Assembly: GCF_030272615.1 (NCBI RefSeq)
Contig: NC_081414.1
Span: 335,341,427 to 335,405,426, forward strand
DNA from: Cryptomeria japonica
Taxonomy: Eukaryota; Streptophyta; Pinopsida; Cupressales; Cupressaceae
Direction of reading: 5' to 3'
DNA: 64,000 nucleotides
In this document: positions 10,821 through 22,844 of the stretch, piece by piece
Layout: each line of letters begins with the position of its first letter
Position numbering within the stretch: the first letter of the stretch is position 1
Translations under genes and position numbers: made by a program
Notes under the pieces: generated by a model
Seen by the model: the letters and a program-made list of their open reading frames with translations, nothing else
Databases searched by the model: none
Told to the model about the DNA's origin: nothing

Positions 10821-13800
10821 TTACATAAGCATGAAGATATATGCAAAAATGATTTTCAAAGAGCTCAAATGACTATCCCAACCCTTCTTGAGACACTCTA
10901 GAACTGATATGAGGCCACTGAAGAGGTATGCTTGCATATCTATCGACTTGACATTAGAGGGGTCACTTGTGGCTATGATATCCTGAGCATCATTCAATGC
11001 ATTGAGCATTGTGTCCAACTTGGGAGTGATGTGATCAAGTGACTAAGATATATCAGCTAATTATTTTTCTTGCTCCTTGGACTGCTTCTCAATATCCTTA
11101 ATGAATGTTGGCAATGATAGACAAGATTTGTAAATATTACCTCCTTCAGATATTGCATCTTGAATGCTCTTTGCACAAGTATCTAACACAATTCTAGCAT
11201 TGATAATCATTCTCTTTAATGTCTTGAGCCTCTTGGCCTTCAATTCATTGCAGACCTTGACCTCAACTAACTTCTCTAATGAATCATGATGAGTACTCAC
11301 CAAATTGATTAAACCTTTTAGCTGGTCGAAGGGGGTATTAGATTTGTCCTTGACATAAGAGGGCATTATCTTCTCAAGAACATCAGATGCAAGAGTGAGT
11401 AATTCACTGTCTTCAATGTGTGACTTCAGCAGGTCTTCACTTGCGTTGGTTTGTGCAAATAAAGCTAATTTCAGCTTTCGGATAGGAGATAGAGAGGCAA
11501 GGTTGATGGGACCTTTGAAAAATTATGAATCATCAAGAATCTACTTATCTTTCATTTCCCCTACAATGTCTCTTTCTTCTGAACTAGGTTCTTCCTTAAC
11601 CTCAACCTTCTTCTCTTCTGCTACATTTTTTGCATCATCCTTAAATTGGACTGCATCCTTCTCAGTTGTCTCAACAGTTTCAACTAGAGGATTATGAGAT
11701 TCCTCAACTACATCCACATGCACTGACTCCTCTATCTTCTGCTTTCCTTCTTCTGGAATGGAAGGGACATCTACTTCAAATTGTTGATCTTTAGGTGCTT
11801 CCAGAGTAGATGAAGCATTCACCTTAACTTGTTCAACTTTTGAATCTACTATTGGAATAGAGGGAATATCAATCTTAGTCTTCTCATCTTGGGATTGAGT
11901 ACCCTGGGCTTGTTGAATAGATGATTTAGCAGTATCACCATGAGCTTTCTCTGGAACAACCTCATATTGGTTTTTGAGCAATACTAACATTAAGATCTTC
12001 CCAGTGTCTTTCATGAATTCATCTGATTTGCCAATCATTATCTTATTGACTCTAGTTTTGCTCCTAAACTCACTTTTGTCTTCCTTAAGAATTCTTTCAA
12101 TTTCTTTCACATTATAATAGGGCATACTTGTACTAGCAAATATTCTCTCAATCTTTCCTCTTCTAATTTTGCATTATCACTTCTCATTTCTAAAACATCA
12201 TAAAGATTCTTGGGGACTTCCGACATTATTTCTATAAGAGCCTTATTGAACTTATTCAAGTAACTAACAATGGCTTCTTCCAAAGTTTTTTGACTGGCAT
12301 CATCAAACTTGTCATAAAATTCTGAAAGGGGTTTGAGATTACCTTGAACTATGACAACTTTCTCCACCTCTTTAACTGTCATCCTAGATTTGGGGAAATC
12401 TGTCTTGGGCTTCTTGCTTGGCTTATCTCCACCGGAGGGCTTGTCCTTAGAAAATTTTGTAGCTTTAGTGCCCTTTTGCTTAATTTCTTTAACAACTTCA
12501 TTTGATTATGTCTCCTCATCATAAGGAGCAACAACATAGACTCTTGTTTCTTTTCCTTTCTTCCTCTTCCCTTCACCATTGGATGATTTGACTTCGGGTT
12601 TTGGAGAGATTGCAAGCTTTTGAGGATCAGAGGAGGGTGTAAAGCTCCTAGTTTTCTATGCTTGGGAGCAGAGAATTCCAGTTTAGCCTTCTTCTCCTTA
12701 ACATGCTCCTCTGTAGGTAGTATATTCCTCTTCCTTGCTTCCTCAACAACCTCCTTTAGATCCCAATACTTTCTGTATATGCTTCTACCTCCTTTCTCAA
12801 TTTCCTTACTAGTTTTAGTTTCTTGAACTGACTATGCAGTTTCAAGCTCTTCTCAGTGTATGTTCCGAATCTCTCCTCAGAGGTGTCCACTGACTTTCTT
12901 AACAGATCTTGAGCATATAGCTCAAGAATTTACTCTTCAACTTCTTACCTCATTGGGCATGATCCAAGATGTTCTAGGTTCCCAAATTGTGTCCTGATAC
13001 TTCTCAACTACAGACTTAGGGATCCTCTCCCTATCATGCATTGCACTCTGAATTTTTTTGAAATAACCCCAGAGAGTGGCTTTCTGGGTTTTTCCATCGC
13101 CAATGCTATATAGAAGATCTCTGAATTGGATAGCTACCAGTCTGTCATATGCCCATTGGACATGGCCTATTACTGAAACTTCATTCATGAAGAAAAAGAA
13201 TAAGCATAGAATTAAAGTACCATATTTGAAAGTGTAATTTTTGTCCTATTTGACCTTTGCTAGGTTCTTCATTAGCTCACTCTAGAGTAATTCACACAGA
13301 TCATATTTCTTATCTTCATTGATCATCTCATAAGCTGCATATATAGTGCCTGATGCAAAATTCTCTCTGTTGGAGTGGTATATCTTATACCCAATCATGG
13401 CTCTTTTGTCGAATTTCGATCTGGTTGTAACTATAACTATCTGGTTCTTCACAGATTTCAAGGTAGACAAATCACCAGTTGAGCATAACCTTGTTATGAC
13501 CCTAATGGTATTCTTAGTGATTTTGAATGGCTTATTTAACCACATAAACTCATTGTGCATCCTGTTGAGCATATATTAGACCCACTCATGTTCATCGAAT
13601 GATGGGAATCTAACAAACTACATAAAACTCTTTTCCTTGAACACCTTGAATTTGGGTTTTAGCCCCAAAATTCTCATGAATCAATTGCTTATTGTAGAAA
13701 TTCAAAAAATGAGAGCTTCCCAACTCCTCAATTTTGCAATGAGTATAAACCCTAATGTCCTCGATATGTAGAACACCATATGGAATCGATGAAAATGTAC

Positions 13801-13891
13801 TTTCCAAACCATCTTCACTAGAAATAAATGGGTGTTTCTTGAAATTGAATCAAGCTCTCTCAGTAATATCTACAACAAGTGGTGTTGCCAT
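10821..13891 (-). pseudogene. LTR-A second ORF, conserved protein of unknown function, decayed
   Basis: The likely start is the ATG at 13891 (MATPLVVDITERA). The N-terminal part is broken by stops but aligns by eye with the second ORF of LTR-C: GVLHIEDIRVYTHCKIEELG against GVVYAKDPRMYIHCHIEELG, then MWLNKPFKITK against FWLDSIHKITK. The middle part (12107-12382) aligns with C around EVPKNLYDVLE / EIPNDLFRRLE. It is followed by an acidic Glu/Val/Pro-rich stretch (11541-12125) and a C-terminal helical part (10821-11366), of which DAQDIIATSD resembles LTR-G. It occupies the place of pol. I do not recognise a catalytic motif in it and assign no function. Confidence 0.65.
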
Positions 13892-14312
13892 TTCAACTTG
13901 AAGAGTTTTATGGATAAATACCTCAACTTCCTGATTAGGTTTTCGCTCAGGAAATCTCTTTCACGCTTTGATCCTCCTTGAAAATCTTCTTGTAGAGCGC
14001 TCTCCTCTTGTTTTCTTGAATGCAAAGTGAAAAATGAAAGAGTTAAGTTGCCTTTTTATCATATGCATATCTAAATTTTTAGTGTAATAAATGTACTTTT
14101 CCCTAATTCTTCTGGATACCCTAGATACACAGACAGTCTCTCAAGAATTCTTCCGTGGATCTTCAAATTCGCTCATACTTTTCCAAAAATCCTTCCAAAA
14201 GATTTGCACTATCAAGATACAACTACTGACAATCTGCCAATCTTTTGGCATCACTGTTAGCAAGGGCGAAAAGGATTTCCATGAAAAATCCCCTTAAGCT
14301 AGAGTCCTCAAT

Positions 14313-15507
14313 CTAATTCTCAGAGGGATTTATAGCACTGGAATCAGGTGCGGACCTATTTTTAGCATTTGAGCCACTCTTCTTCACCCATGTCTTCTTC
14401 ATTTGATATCTGATCTCTTCCACACTCATTTTTCCTTTTCCCTTATCATCTTTCTGCACATTCTTGCTCTTGTCTGCCATAACCTTCATATTCACATTCC
14501 TGCTTCTGCAAAATCTTGCAGTGACTAGATTTGTTGCAATTGTAGAACATAACATTTCTCTAACTAGGCATGTTATTCCCTTGATTTCCTCTTGATCTAC
14601 ACTGGTTAGCAATATGGCGAAATCTACCACATACATAACATCTAATATCCCTTCTATTGAAAGAGTTATTTGCCATACTTTTGTATTCATTTGATTTATG
14701 ATCATACTTCTTGTAGTTGAAACACTGACCAAAGAAAGATGGACAATTCTGATTCATTCTATTTCTGCATTGACTAGCCATATGACCAAATTTATTGCAA
14801 ACAGAATAGTTACCATTGAACTTATGAGCATTAGGATGCCTTATCAAAGACCTTTTAGCTTTGTTCTTCTGATGTTGATACTTACAATTGCTTTGACTAG
14901 ATCCAAAGCTTTCACCTTTCTCAAATCCAAGTCCTCACTCTTCATCTTTACTCTTCTAACTTTGCAACAACACATCAAGATTAGCTGAGCTAATCTTGAA
15001 CTTCTCCTTGTACTCATTTGTAGTAGCAAGTTCATCCCTAAGAATGATAATCTGCCTTTCAATCTCTTTCTCATTGTTCTTGGATTGTTGCAGTTCAAGC
15101 TTTAATTGATCATTCTCATAATTAAGTCTATAGCATTCATCAGATCTATCTTTCAAGGATTGATTAAGACTCTCTTCATTCTTCTTTCTTTCTTCAATCT
15201 CCTTTGTCAACCTCATCACTATAGATTCCATCTCGTTCTTCTGGACTACATTATCTCTAGCAAGTTTCTCACATTCTTCTGTCTTCTCTTTCAAGGCATG
15301 GTCATATACGCTTTGGATTTCTTTCTCCTTTATCTTATCAACAAGTTCCTTTCTCTTGTCCCCAGACTTGTTCAATTGATCTTTCAGTGACTGAATGAAA
15401 TTCCTAGCATCCTTTAGATTTCCTTTCAATTCTTGGACTTCTTCTTTGGATTGATCAAGATCCTCAAGTGCCACAATAAGCTGATATTGAAGACCACCAA
15501 AATCCAT
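14313..15507 (-). pseudogene. LTR-A gag-like protein: coiled coil plus CCHC knuckles, decayed
   Basis: Translation starts at an ATG at 15507 (MDFGGLQYQL...), shortly after the primer site, and runs about 180 codons as a charged heptad-rich coiled coil (…KEKTEECEKLAR…) before a stop at 14956. Beyond it the frame resumes in pieces with a GLGFEKGES block and a series of retroviral-type zinc knuckles: CSVCNKFGHMASQC, a degenerate CFNYKKYDH and CYVCGRFRHIANQC. The order and spacing match the gag of LTR-C, where the related blocks are GLVFKVGES and CFNCNKYGH. The presumed role is packaging of element RNA in cytoplasmic particles. Several stops and at least one frameshift make it non-functional. Confidence 0.75.
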
Positions 15508-15561
15508 TGAGTTACCTTCCCAGATCCTCCTCAAGCTGTTAAAATTCTTTCGAGGGACTAG

Positions 15562-15573
15562 GCTCTGATACCA
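15562..15573 (-). other. LTR-A primer-binding site (initiator tRNA-Met)
   Basis: On the minus strand the sequence reads TGGTATCAGAGC, the standard plant copia primer site complementary to the 3' end of initiator tRNA-Met, two bases inside the LTR end. Confidence 0.9.
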
Positions 15574-16203
15574 ATTGTTGGAATCAAGGAACACTGAGAG
15601 GGGGGGTGAATCAATGTTCTGCAATTTTTATTTTTATTAATTTATTCTTTCAACCAATTAATGCAAATGGACAAAGAAAAGATATCAAAATACAAAGTAA
15701 TCAACAACAACACCATAACACCAAGATTTTATACATGGAAAATCTGGTCAAGGGAATAACCATGGTGGGGATGAGACCCACAAAATGAGTGCACTCAAAT
15801 ATAAAGATTACAAGGGAATGCACATGCATTCAGGCACATCGACTAGAGATTACATCTCAAAATGAGAAGGGCTACAACCCTGAAAAATACTCACTGCCTA
15901 ACAATATCTTTTCCAAAAGATAATTGGAATGTCTAAATTGAAAAACAATATCTACAAATGCCAAACTACAGTTTTGGTTAAGCACAAAACACTTAATCTC
16001 ACATTGCACTCTGTTACATTGCTCCGTTCCACTATTCTGTAATATTTTGGAGCACAATTATCCTTCATTTATGCACATGAAACTACACACAATCGATCAC
16101 AAACACTTTTCACACAACCATCGATATCCAAAATGATCATATGCATTAGTCTTATATATTCACATCATGAAATTAGGTCTTCTACACGTTGACTTCAAGA
16201 ATA

Positions 16204-16959
16204 TTTTGGCAAATGCACACTCCAATGAAAAATTGTAGGTGATTGAAGGTATTTTCATTGATGGCAACCTTGCAATCATGTGATATTGGCAGACTCTACA
16301 TCGACATTGAAAAGGAAGAATATTGACATCCTGGCCGACAACAATTTTGTATTAATGTATTTTGAAATTAATTGTAAAATCTTTTGTAAGTTGACATGGT
16401 GGATTATAATATGACTCATATATGTATGAGATCATTGTAGATCATTTTGTAGACAAGAGATAGGATGTGAAGTATGGAAAAGTAATAGCAGACCTAATAT
16501 GCGAATTATTGGTTAAAGGTTTATGTTGTAGCAGAGCTTAAACCGGTATTGAATCTGGCATAGCAGATGCTAATCTGAAGTAGTACAAGACATTGGATTA
16601 GTATAATCCATTTTTGTAAGTCAATGTGACTTCTTTTGTAATTAAGCAGTGAGCTCTAGGCACTTGGCCTTCCTGCATGTGCAGGCCCCTATTGTAAGAG
16701 TAATATTCCCCTATTGGCTAGTAAGCGAATATTGTGGGTCACAAATCCCATCAAGATTTTTCCCACACCGGGTTTCCTCATTAAAATACTGTGTTATGGT
16801 GTTCTTCTCATGTTGTTGTTATTGTTCTTATTTACTGTATTATTTCTGGTTTACCAGTACTTATTTTTAATATGCTTTTCATGTTTTAAATCAAGTAATT
16901 TGATATACGAGTTAGATACTGATTCAACCCCCCCCTGAGTATCTTTGGGAATCCTAACA
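16204..16959 (+). repeat. LTR-C 5' LTR
   Basis: 756 bp, closely similar to 22071-22844 along its whole length. It contains gcagtgagctctaggcactt, a variant of the LTR core of A and B. Confidence 0.93.
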
Positions 16960-16961
16960 AT

Positions 16962-16973
16962 TGGTATCAAAGC
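16962..16973 (+). other. LTR-C primer-binding site
   Basis: TGGTATCAAAGC, one transition from the initiator tRNA-Met primer site, two bases inside the LTR. Confidence 0.88.
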
Positions 16974-17030
16974 TTGGTCCTCTATTTTTAGAAGCCTAAC
17001 AACTTGAGGAAGATCTTGTCACCGGTAGAG

Positions 17031-18126
17031 ATGGAAAACTTGAGAAAGCAATTGGAAACAACTCATACAAACTATGATGCAAAAAAAGTGAAGAATATCA
17101 AACTTGAAGATGATCTGAAGGCTGCTCAGGATATCATTCAAGCACTTCAAGGGAATTTTACTATTGCAAGGAGAAAGAGGAGAGAACTTTGTGAAAAAGA
17201 TGTAGAATGAGGAAAATGAAAAGGAAACTCTTAATGATTTGGTAAACAAGCTAAGACAAGAAATCGGTACAACGAAGAATGAGATGCAGGATATGACTAT
17301 GAGATTTTGTAAAGAAATTGAACACAAAAAGAAGAATGAAGAAGACTTGGTTAGAAGACTAAATGATGCTGGAAATGAAAACACAAGACTTAATCATGAA
17401 AATGATATGTTGAAAACAGATCTAATGCATAGACAAAATGACAAAACTGAACTCATGAGACAAAAAGGAATCTTGGAGAATGAATTGACTGCTGCAAATC
17501 AACACAAGGAGAAATTCAAGAAAAGTTAAGAAGAACTTGTTGACATGCTGAAGAATAAGAAACGTAATGGTGATACAAATGGCCTTGTCTTTAAAGTTGG
17601 TGAAAGCTCCGGTACTGCAAACAATCATGATCATAGCAAACTGGTAAGACAACCTACTGCTTACAAATTTAATGGCAAATGCTTTAACTGTAACAAGTAT
17701 GGTCATAGAGAAAATCAACATAGATCTAGAAATTACTAGAACACTAATACACCCACTAGTCAATGTTCTAAATGCAACAAAGTTGGTCATAATTCAAAAA
17801 ATTGTAGAATGAATGTAAGATGTTATATTTATGAAAGATTTGGACACTTATCTAATCAATACAGAACACATACCGGCATAGGATATGGGAAAGCTATTCA
17901 GAAGAACAATGTGGCTTGTTATGCCTGTAACAAAATTGGACATATTGCAAAATTTTGTAGAAGTAAGGCATCACCGGCAAATACCAAAGGTCCTAGTTTG
18001 AAAGGTAAAGAAAAGGTTGAAGAGGTAAATCAAGAATTCTTAAAACAATGGATTAGAAAGTTAGATCAAAATGTTGAAGGGAATAACCCTCCACCGGTAG
18101 AACAGAGTAACACTCCACCAACATGA
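17031..18126 (+). pseudogene. LTR-C gag-like protein: coiled coil plus four CCHC knuckles
   Basis: The ATG at 17031 starts MENLRKQLETTHTNYDAKK. About 165 residues of coiled coil follow (EDDLKAAQDIIQALQ; NDLVNKLRQEIGTTKNEMQD), with a frameshift near 17208 and a TAA at 17527. The second half holds four knuckles: CFNCNKYGHRENQH (last Cys changed to His), CSKCNKVGHNSKNC, a degraded CYIYERFGHLSNQY and CYACNKIGHIAKFC, then a Lys-rich tail ending in TGA at 18124. A TAG at 17738 interrupts between knuckles 1 and 2. The knuckles imply RNA binding and the coiled coil self-assembly. Coiled coil plus knuckles without a UBN2 core separates it from the LTR-B gag. Confidence 0.8.
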
Positions 18127-18450
18127 GACTCTTCATCTAACTAAAGGAAAATCTTTTGGGGGTTTAGCAACAAAATGAAAAACATGCTATTATTCCCTCA
18201 GTTGATGGTGAGAAGTTGAAATTACTTCTATACCGATAGATGAGTTAAGTTGTGACTTAACCGACGAGAATTAAATGTGGTAGTTGGAGAAAATAACATT
18301 ATAAAGAAAATGTTTTGGCTCCTTTTTCATTCACTGAGCATTCAAATCTTCAAAGAGCGTGAAAATTCCTGAGCGAAGGCATTCTAAGTGAAGAAGTGAA
18401 GCAATCCATCAAAGCATTCATCCTTAAGGTAGATTGAGGTATTTATAGCT
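18127..18450 (+). other. LTR-C inter-ORF spacer
   Basis: 324 bp between gag and the second ORF without coding signal. How the second ORF is translated is not evident. Confidence 0.5.
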
Positions 18451-21400
18451 ATGGCATCTTCATCCACTCCTAAATTTATTACAAACCCTACTGTTGTTGA
18501 GGTTGTTAAGCGCCCTAGACCCGTATTCCAACTGGTTCCCGAAATTGCAAAGAAAGATGATAGCATAGGTGCATTTTCTCAAATTCCTAAGGGAGTAGTA
18601 TATGCTAAAGACCCTAGGATGTATATACATTGTCATATTGAGGAATTAGGTGATGATGAGATTAAGAATATTTATAGGACTGTGATTTGTGATGAGTCTG
18701 GAAATGTCAAGCCAAAACATAAAATAGTGGAAACCCTAGGTTTTACTGAAGTTCTTAGTGTGCCGGATTTTCCCAAGGATATCATAAGGATTGTGATAAT
18801 CAGAGTACATGGTGAATTTTTCTGGTTAGATTCAATTCATAAAATCACAAAAGAAGTGGTAAAAGCTATAACAGGGTTACCTTCCACTGGTAATGGACCT
18901 AACAAAACAAAGAAGGTCTCAAATGACACAGTGATAAACCTAACCGGTGCAATATTTGATAAAAGGTCTCTAAGGGTAAATGATGTAAAGGACATAAATG
19001 TCAAATTTATTAGTATGATCTTAGGTTATAAGGCTACATGTGCAAATAGGTTGAACTCAGTTTCTAGCCTATGTATCAAAAGTGCCTATGATATGGTTAA
19101 AGATAATGCAAGTATAGATGTATGTGAATGGCTTAAAGATGAGTTGATAGACAATTTGGGAAATATTAAAAGAGATAAGAAAGGAACATTCAGATTTGGA
19201 AATTTGCTTGTTTGTTTGATGCTATACATAACAAAACAAGTACCCAGTATTGGTCCAAGAGATTTTGGTTTTGACATTCCGGTAGGAAAACAACTGTTGG
19301 ATCTATTGAACAATATGGGAGAAAACGGAGAGAAAAAACTAAATGAACATTTTCAAGCATTGAAGGCTCGAATCAAAACTAGAGTAAGACTGTCACAAGC
19401 TATTGTGGATAAATATTAGAAGGAAATTTGTTTTGTAATCAAGAAAGATGAAATCTGGATGGAGGCAGTTTTCCCTAGAACTATCTGGGTAACTGAAATG
19501 GGCTATGAAACATATGAAAATATCATCGAAACTTATGCAAAAGCCCTCCTTGAAGCACCCAAGGAACCTACTAAGGAAGTTTTTGGAAATGCTGAAATAA
19601 TAGAAAGTGGAATTCAATCAAGGAAAAGGGTTAAGAAAGTTGAAGCAACCGTAAGAAAAGGAACTCGATAGGCTAAAACAATCAAGGAAGATGTTTTGAG
19701 ACAAATTGGTATAAGTGAAAGTGAGTTGGAAGCACCTCAACCGGAAACTCATCTTTCACCAGTTGGAACTTCTTCTGAGAGTGATATACCGATAATATTT
19801 AAAAGGGTAGAAAGGAAAAGAAAACCCACACCGGTACCCTCTCCTACACCAAAAAGAACCAGACAAAAACAATAGGCAATAAGGCCTCTAGAAAAGAAAA
19901 TGACTCCTAAGAAGAAGAAGGTAAAACAAGATATTGCCCCAGTAGACAAACTTCTTAGTGAAATTACAGAGGATGGTAAGCTAAAGAACATCAACAAAAT
20001 ATACAATACACTATTAGCTGATGATAAGGAAAGCATAGAGAACGGTGTAATCTTACACTTAGATATTTATAAGAATTTTTTGATGGAAGTTGTTGATGAA
20101 ATACCAAATGATCTATTTAGGAGACTAGAAGCTAGAAGGCTAGCAATTGTTGAGCTGGACAAGAAAATTAAGATTAAAAAATTACTTGCAGTACATCCTG
20201 TCAACTCAATTGATGAAATAGATAAACTAATTAGTGAAGCAAACCAGACAATATTCTCTACTGCTCACCGGCATGTAGCACTGATGGCAGGTAGAGTAAA
20301 GGAAGTCTTTGAGGAAACAGTAGATGCATGGGATATATTCTTTGTGGAAAAAGAAAAATAAGAAGAATTACTCAGACCAAAGACAAGTATATCAAAAGGA
20401 CAAAGATAAGGGGAAAGGTAAGGTAGGTGGAACTCCAAGCCCTAAAATAACTGATAATGTACCCCCACCTCCTTTAGATACTCCACCGATAGATACTACT
20501 GACAGTCAACCAGTCATAGAGAGTATGGAGACTCCACTAGAGGATACAAATCCTGAGTCTGAAATTTTGTATACTGTGAATGTAGACACCCAAGAAGTAA
20601 ATGTTGTGGTTGACAGATAAACCACTAAAGATAAGGAGGAAGATGTGACTATTGAGTCACCGGCTGCAAAGGTTAAGATAAGCATAGAAAAACCTACATA
20701 GGCAAAGCAACCAACTGAGGATACCACTAAGAAACTTGTAGAAACAACTAAAAAACCATCTGAAGAACCGACAAAAGAGAGTTCAGAGGTACAAATTGAG
20801 ACTACATGTGAGAAACTGATAGTTGAAAGCTCAAAGAAACCTTTTGAGACACATATAGAGAAATCGGAACAAGTATAGGTTGAAGCACAGGTTCAGACAG
20901 AGACAGTGCCAACGACCCAAATTGAAAAGCCCAAACCCCTACTTATTGAAATACAAACACAAACTGACCTACCAGAGGTCGAATCAAGCAAGATAATTAC
21001 CACAACTGGTAGCATGACTATTGTGAAGGCAGCTGGAAAAACATCTGGTACTTCTATGGCAGAATTCAGACCTACAAATATAACAGAGGTCTTATTGGAT
21101 TCAATAAAGAAGATCACAAAATGTAATGCACAAGCCTATAAGGCTATTGATGATACAATTCCAATTCTTAAATTGATAGCACCAAAGTGCATTGTTGATA
21201 ATAAGGATTATTTAGGTCAACTAGACACATTGTCTAAGTTCATCACCGACAACATATTGACTATTGATCAAATAAATGAGGATACATTTAAGGAAAGAAT
21301 GATTAAAGAAAAAGAGAAATTCTTTGAGGAAATTGTGAAGAAGAACAAGGAGAAAATGGATACCCTATTATCGGAACTTGGAGAAATAATATTTGACTTC

Positions 21401-21832
21401 AAGAAACTATACAGGAACACTTGTAAGACAAATATCTTAATAGAAGACCTTGACAAGGAAATCAGCAAAGCACAAGATAAGATTAACAATTTTGTTGACA
21501 ATCTTATAGGATCATCAGATTCATTTTTGGAGATAGAAAAGAAGATTGCAAAGCTAGAAGAGAAAATCAAGAAGTTAAAGAATGACAAATAGAGAATAAA
21601 GGATAAAGCAAATGACTTGAAATGCAGACTTGGTCCAAGACTAGAATACCTCATTTCTTTGAGAAAAGAAGTATCTGAGGCTCTAGTTACCAGACTGAAG
21701 ACACCGGAAGAGAAAATGCAAATACTCACTGGTACAGTGCAAAGAACACAAGAGGCAATAAAAGACAACAAAACATTCAGTAATGGTATAAATTTGATTT
21801 TGACAGATATCTTTCAGATTGTAACCCACTAG
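18451..21832 (+). pseudogene. LTR-C second ORF, about 1,126 codons, conserved unknown protein
   Basis: The ATG at 18451 (MASSSTPKFITNPTVVEVV) opens a reading frame that is continuous apart from a frameshift at about 20330-20360 and scattered stops, most of them TAG where CAG would fit. Residues 1-320 form the best conserved, folded-looking part (DPRMYIHCHIEELG; EFFWLDSIHKITK; ITGLPSTGNG; DVCEWLKDELIDNLGN). Next comes a basic linker (RTRQKQ; MTPKKKKVKQD), a second domain (HLDIYKNFLMEVVDEIPNDL), an acidic Thr/Pro/Glu stretch with QTQTDLPEVE repeats and a C-terminal helical domain (residues about 850-1126, coiled coil IEKKIAKLEEKIKKLK). The same architecture is found in LTR-A and the C-terminal part in LTR-G. 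I see no enzyme motif and do not recognise the family. Confidence 0.75.
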
Positions 21833-21882
21833 TTACAAGAATCCAGGCAGGACTCCACTGACAGCGAATGACAACCTTTGTC

Positions 21883-21902
21883 ATTGATGTCAAAGGGGGA
21901 GT
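21883..21902 (+). other. LTR-C second polypurine tract
   Basis: TTGATGTCAAAGGGGGAGTA lies about 170 bp upstream of the true tract, just after the end of the second ORF. Equivalent second tracts are present in LTR-A and LTR-G. Confidence 0.65.
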
Positions 21903-22058
21903 AGTGTGATGAGAAAAATGGTCAGAAGGAAGTAGAGATTATCTACTCAGGGGGAACACACATTTTTGGACATACAGTTTTTGGCAAAGATTTCTTTTTG
22001 GACTTCAGTTTTTCAAATGCATTCTTGAATTTTTCTCATGAGTGTTGCCATCAATGCC

Positions 22059-22070
22059 AAAGGGGGAGAT
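22059..22070 (+). other. LTR-C polypurine tract
   Basis: AAAGGGGGAGAT directly before TGTTGG; the preceding catcaatgcc is shared with LTR-B and LTR-G. Confidence 0.88.
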
Positions 22071-22844
22071 TGTTGGCAAATGCACACTCCAATGAGAAAT
22101 TGTAGGTGATTGAAGGTATTGTCATTGATGGAAACCTTACAATCATGTGATACCGATAGACTCTACACTGACACACAGAACATCGACAACGAAAAGGAAG
22201 AATACCGACATCCTGGCCGACAACAATTTTGTATTAATGTATTTTGAAATTAATTGTAAAATCTTTTGTAAGCCAACATGATGGATTGTAATATGACTCA
22301 TATATGAATGAGATCATTGTAGATCATTTTGTAGACAAGGGATAGGATGCAAAGTATGGAAAAGTAATAGCAGACCTAATATGCAAATTATTGGTTAAAG
22401 GTTTATGTTGTAGCAGAGCTTAAACCAATACTGAATCTGGCATAGCAGATGCTAATCTGAAGCAGTACAAGACATTGGATTAGTATAATCCATTTTTGTA
22501 AGTCAGTGTGACTTCTTTTGTAATTGAGTAGTGAGCTCTAGGCACTTGGCTTTCCTGCATGTGTAGGCACCTATTGTAAGAGTAATATTCCCTTATTGGC
22601 TAGTAAGTGAATATTGTGGGTCACAAATTCCACTGAGGTTTTTCCCACACTGGGTTTCCTCGTTAAAATATTGTGTTATGGTGTGCTTCTCATGTTCTTG
22701 TTATTGTTCTTATTTACTACATTATTTCTGGTTTATCGGTACTTAGTTTTAATATGCTTTTCATGTTTTAAATCAAGTAATTTGATATAATGGTTAGATA
22801 CTGATTCACCCCCTCCCCTCTCAGTATCTTTGGGAATCCTAACA
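22071..22844 (+). repeat. LTR-C 3' LTR
   Basis: 774 bp; it has a short extra segment near 22167 (acacacagaacatcgac) relative to the 5' copy, and otherwise scattered single-base differences. Confidence 0.93.

Larger units (their letters stand above)
16204..22844 (+). mobile_element. LTR-C: pol-less copia-like LTR retrotransposon
   Basis: A 6,641-bp element nested in the 5' LTR of LTR-A. Its LTRs are 16204-16959 (756 bp) and 22071-22844 (774 bp), starting TGTTGGCAAATGCAC (TTTTGG on the left) and ending CCTAACA. The flanking duplication is gaata (16199-16203) against aaata (22845-22849), one transition apart. The primer site TGGTATCAAAGC lies at 16962 and the polypurine tract at 22059-22070. 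Between them are only two ORFs on the plus strand: a coiled-coil/CCHC gag and a 1,126-codon ORF of unknown function. No protease, integrase, RT or RNase H motif is present, so it must depend on enzymes from elsewhere. Confidence 0.92.
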
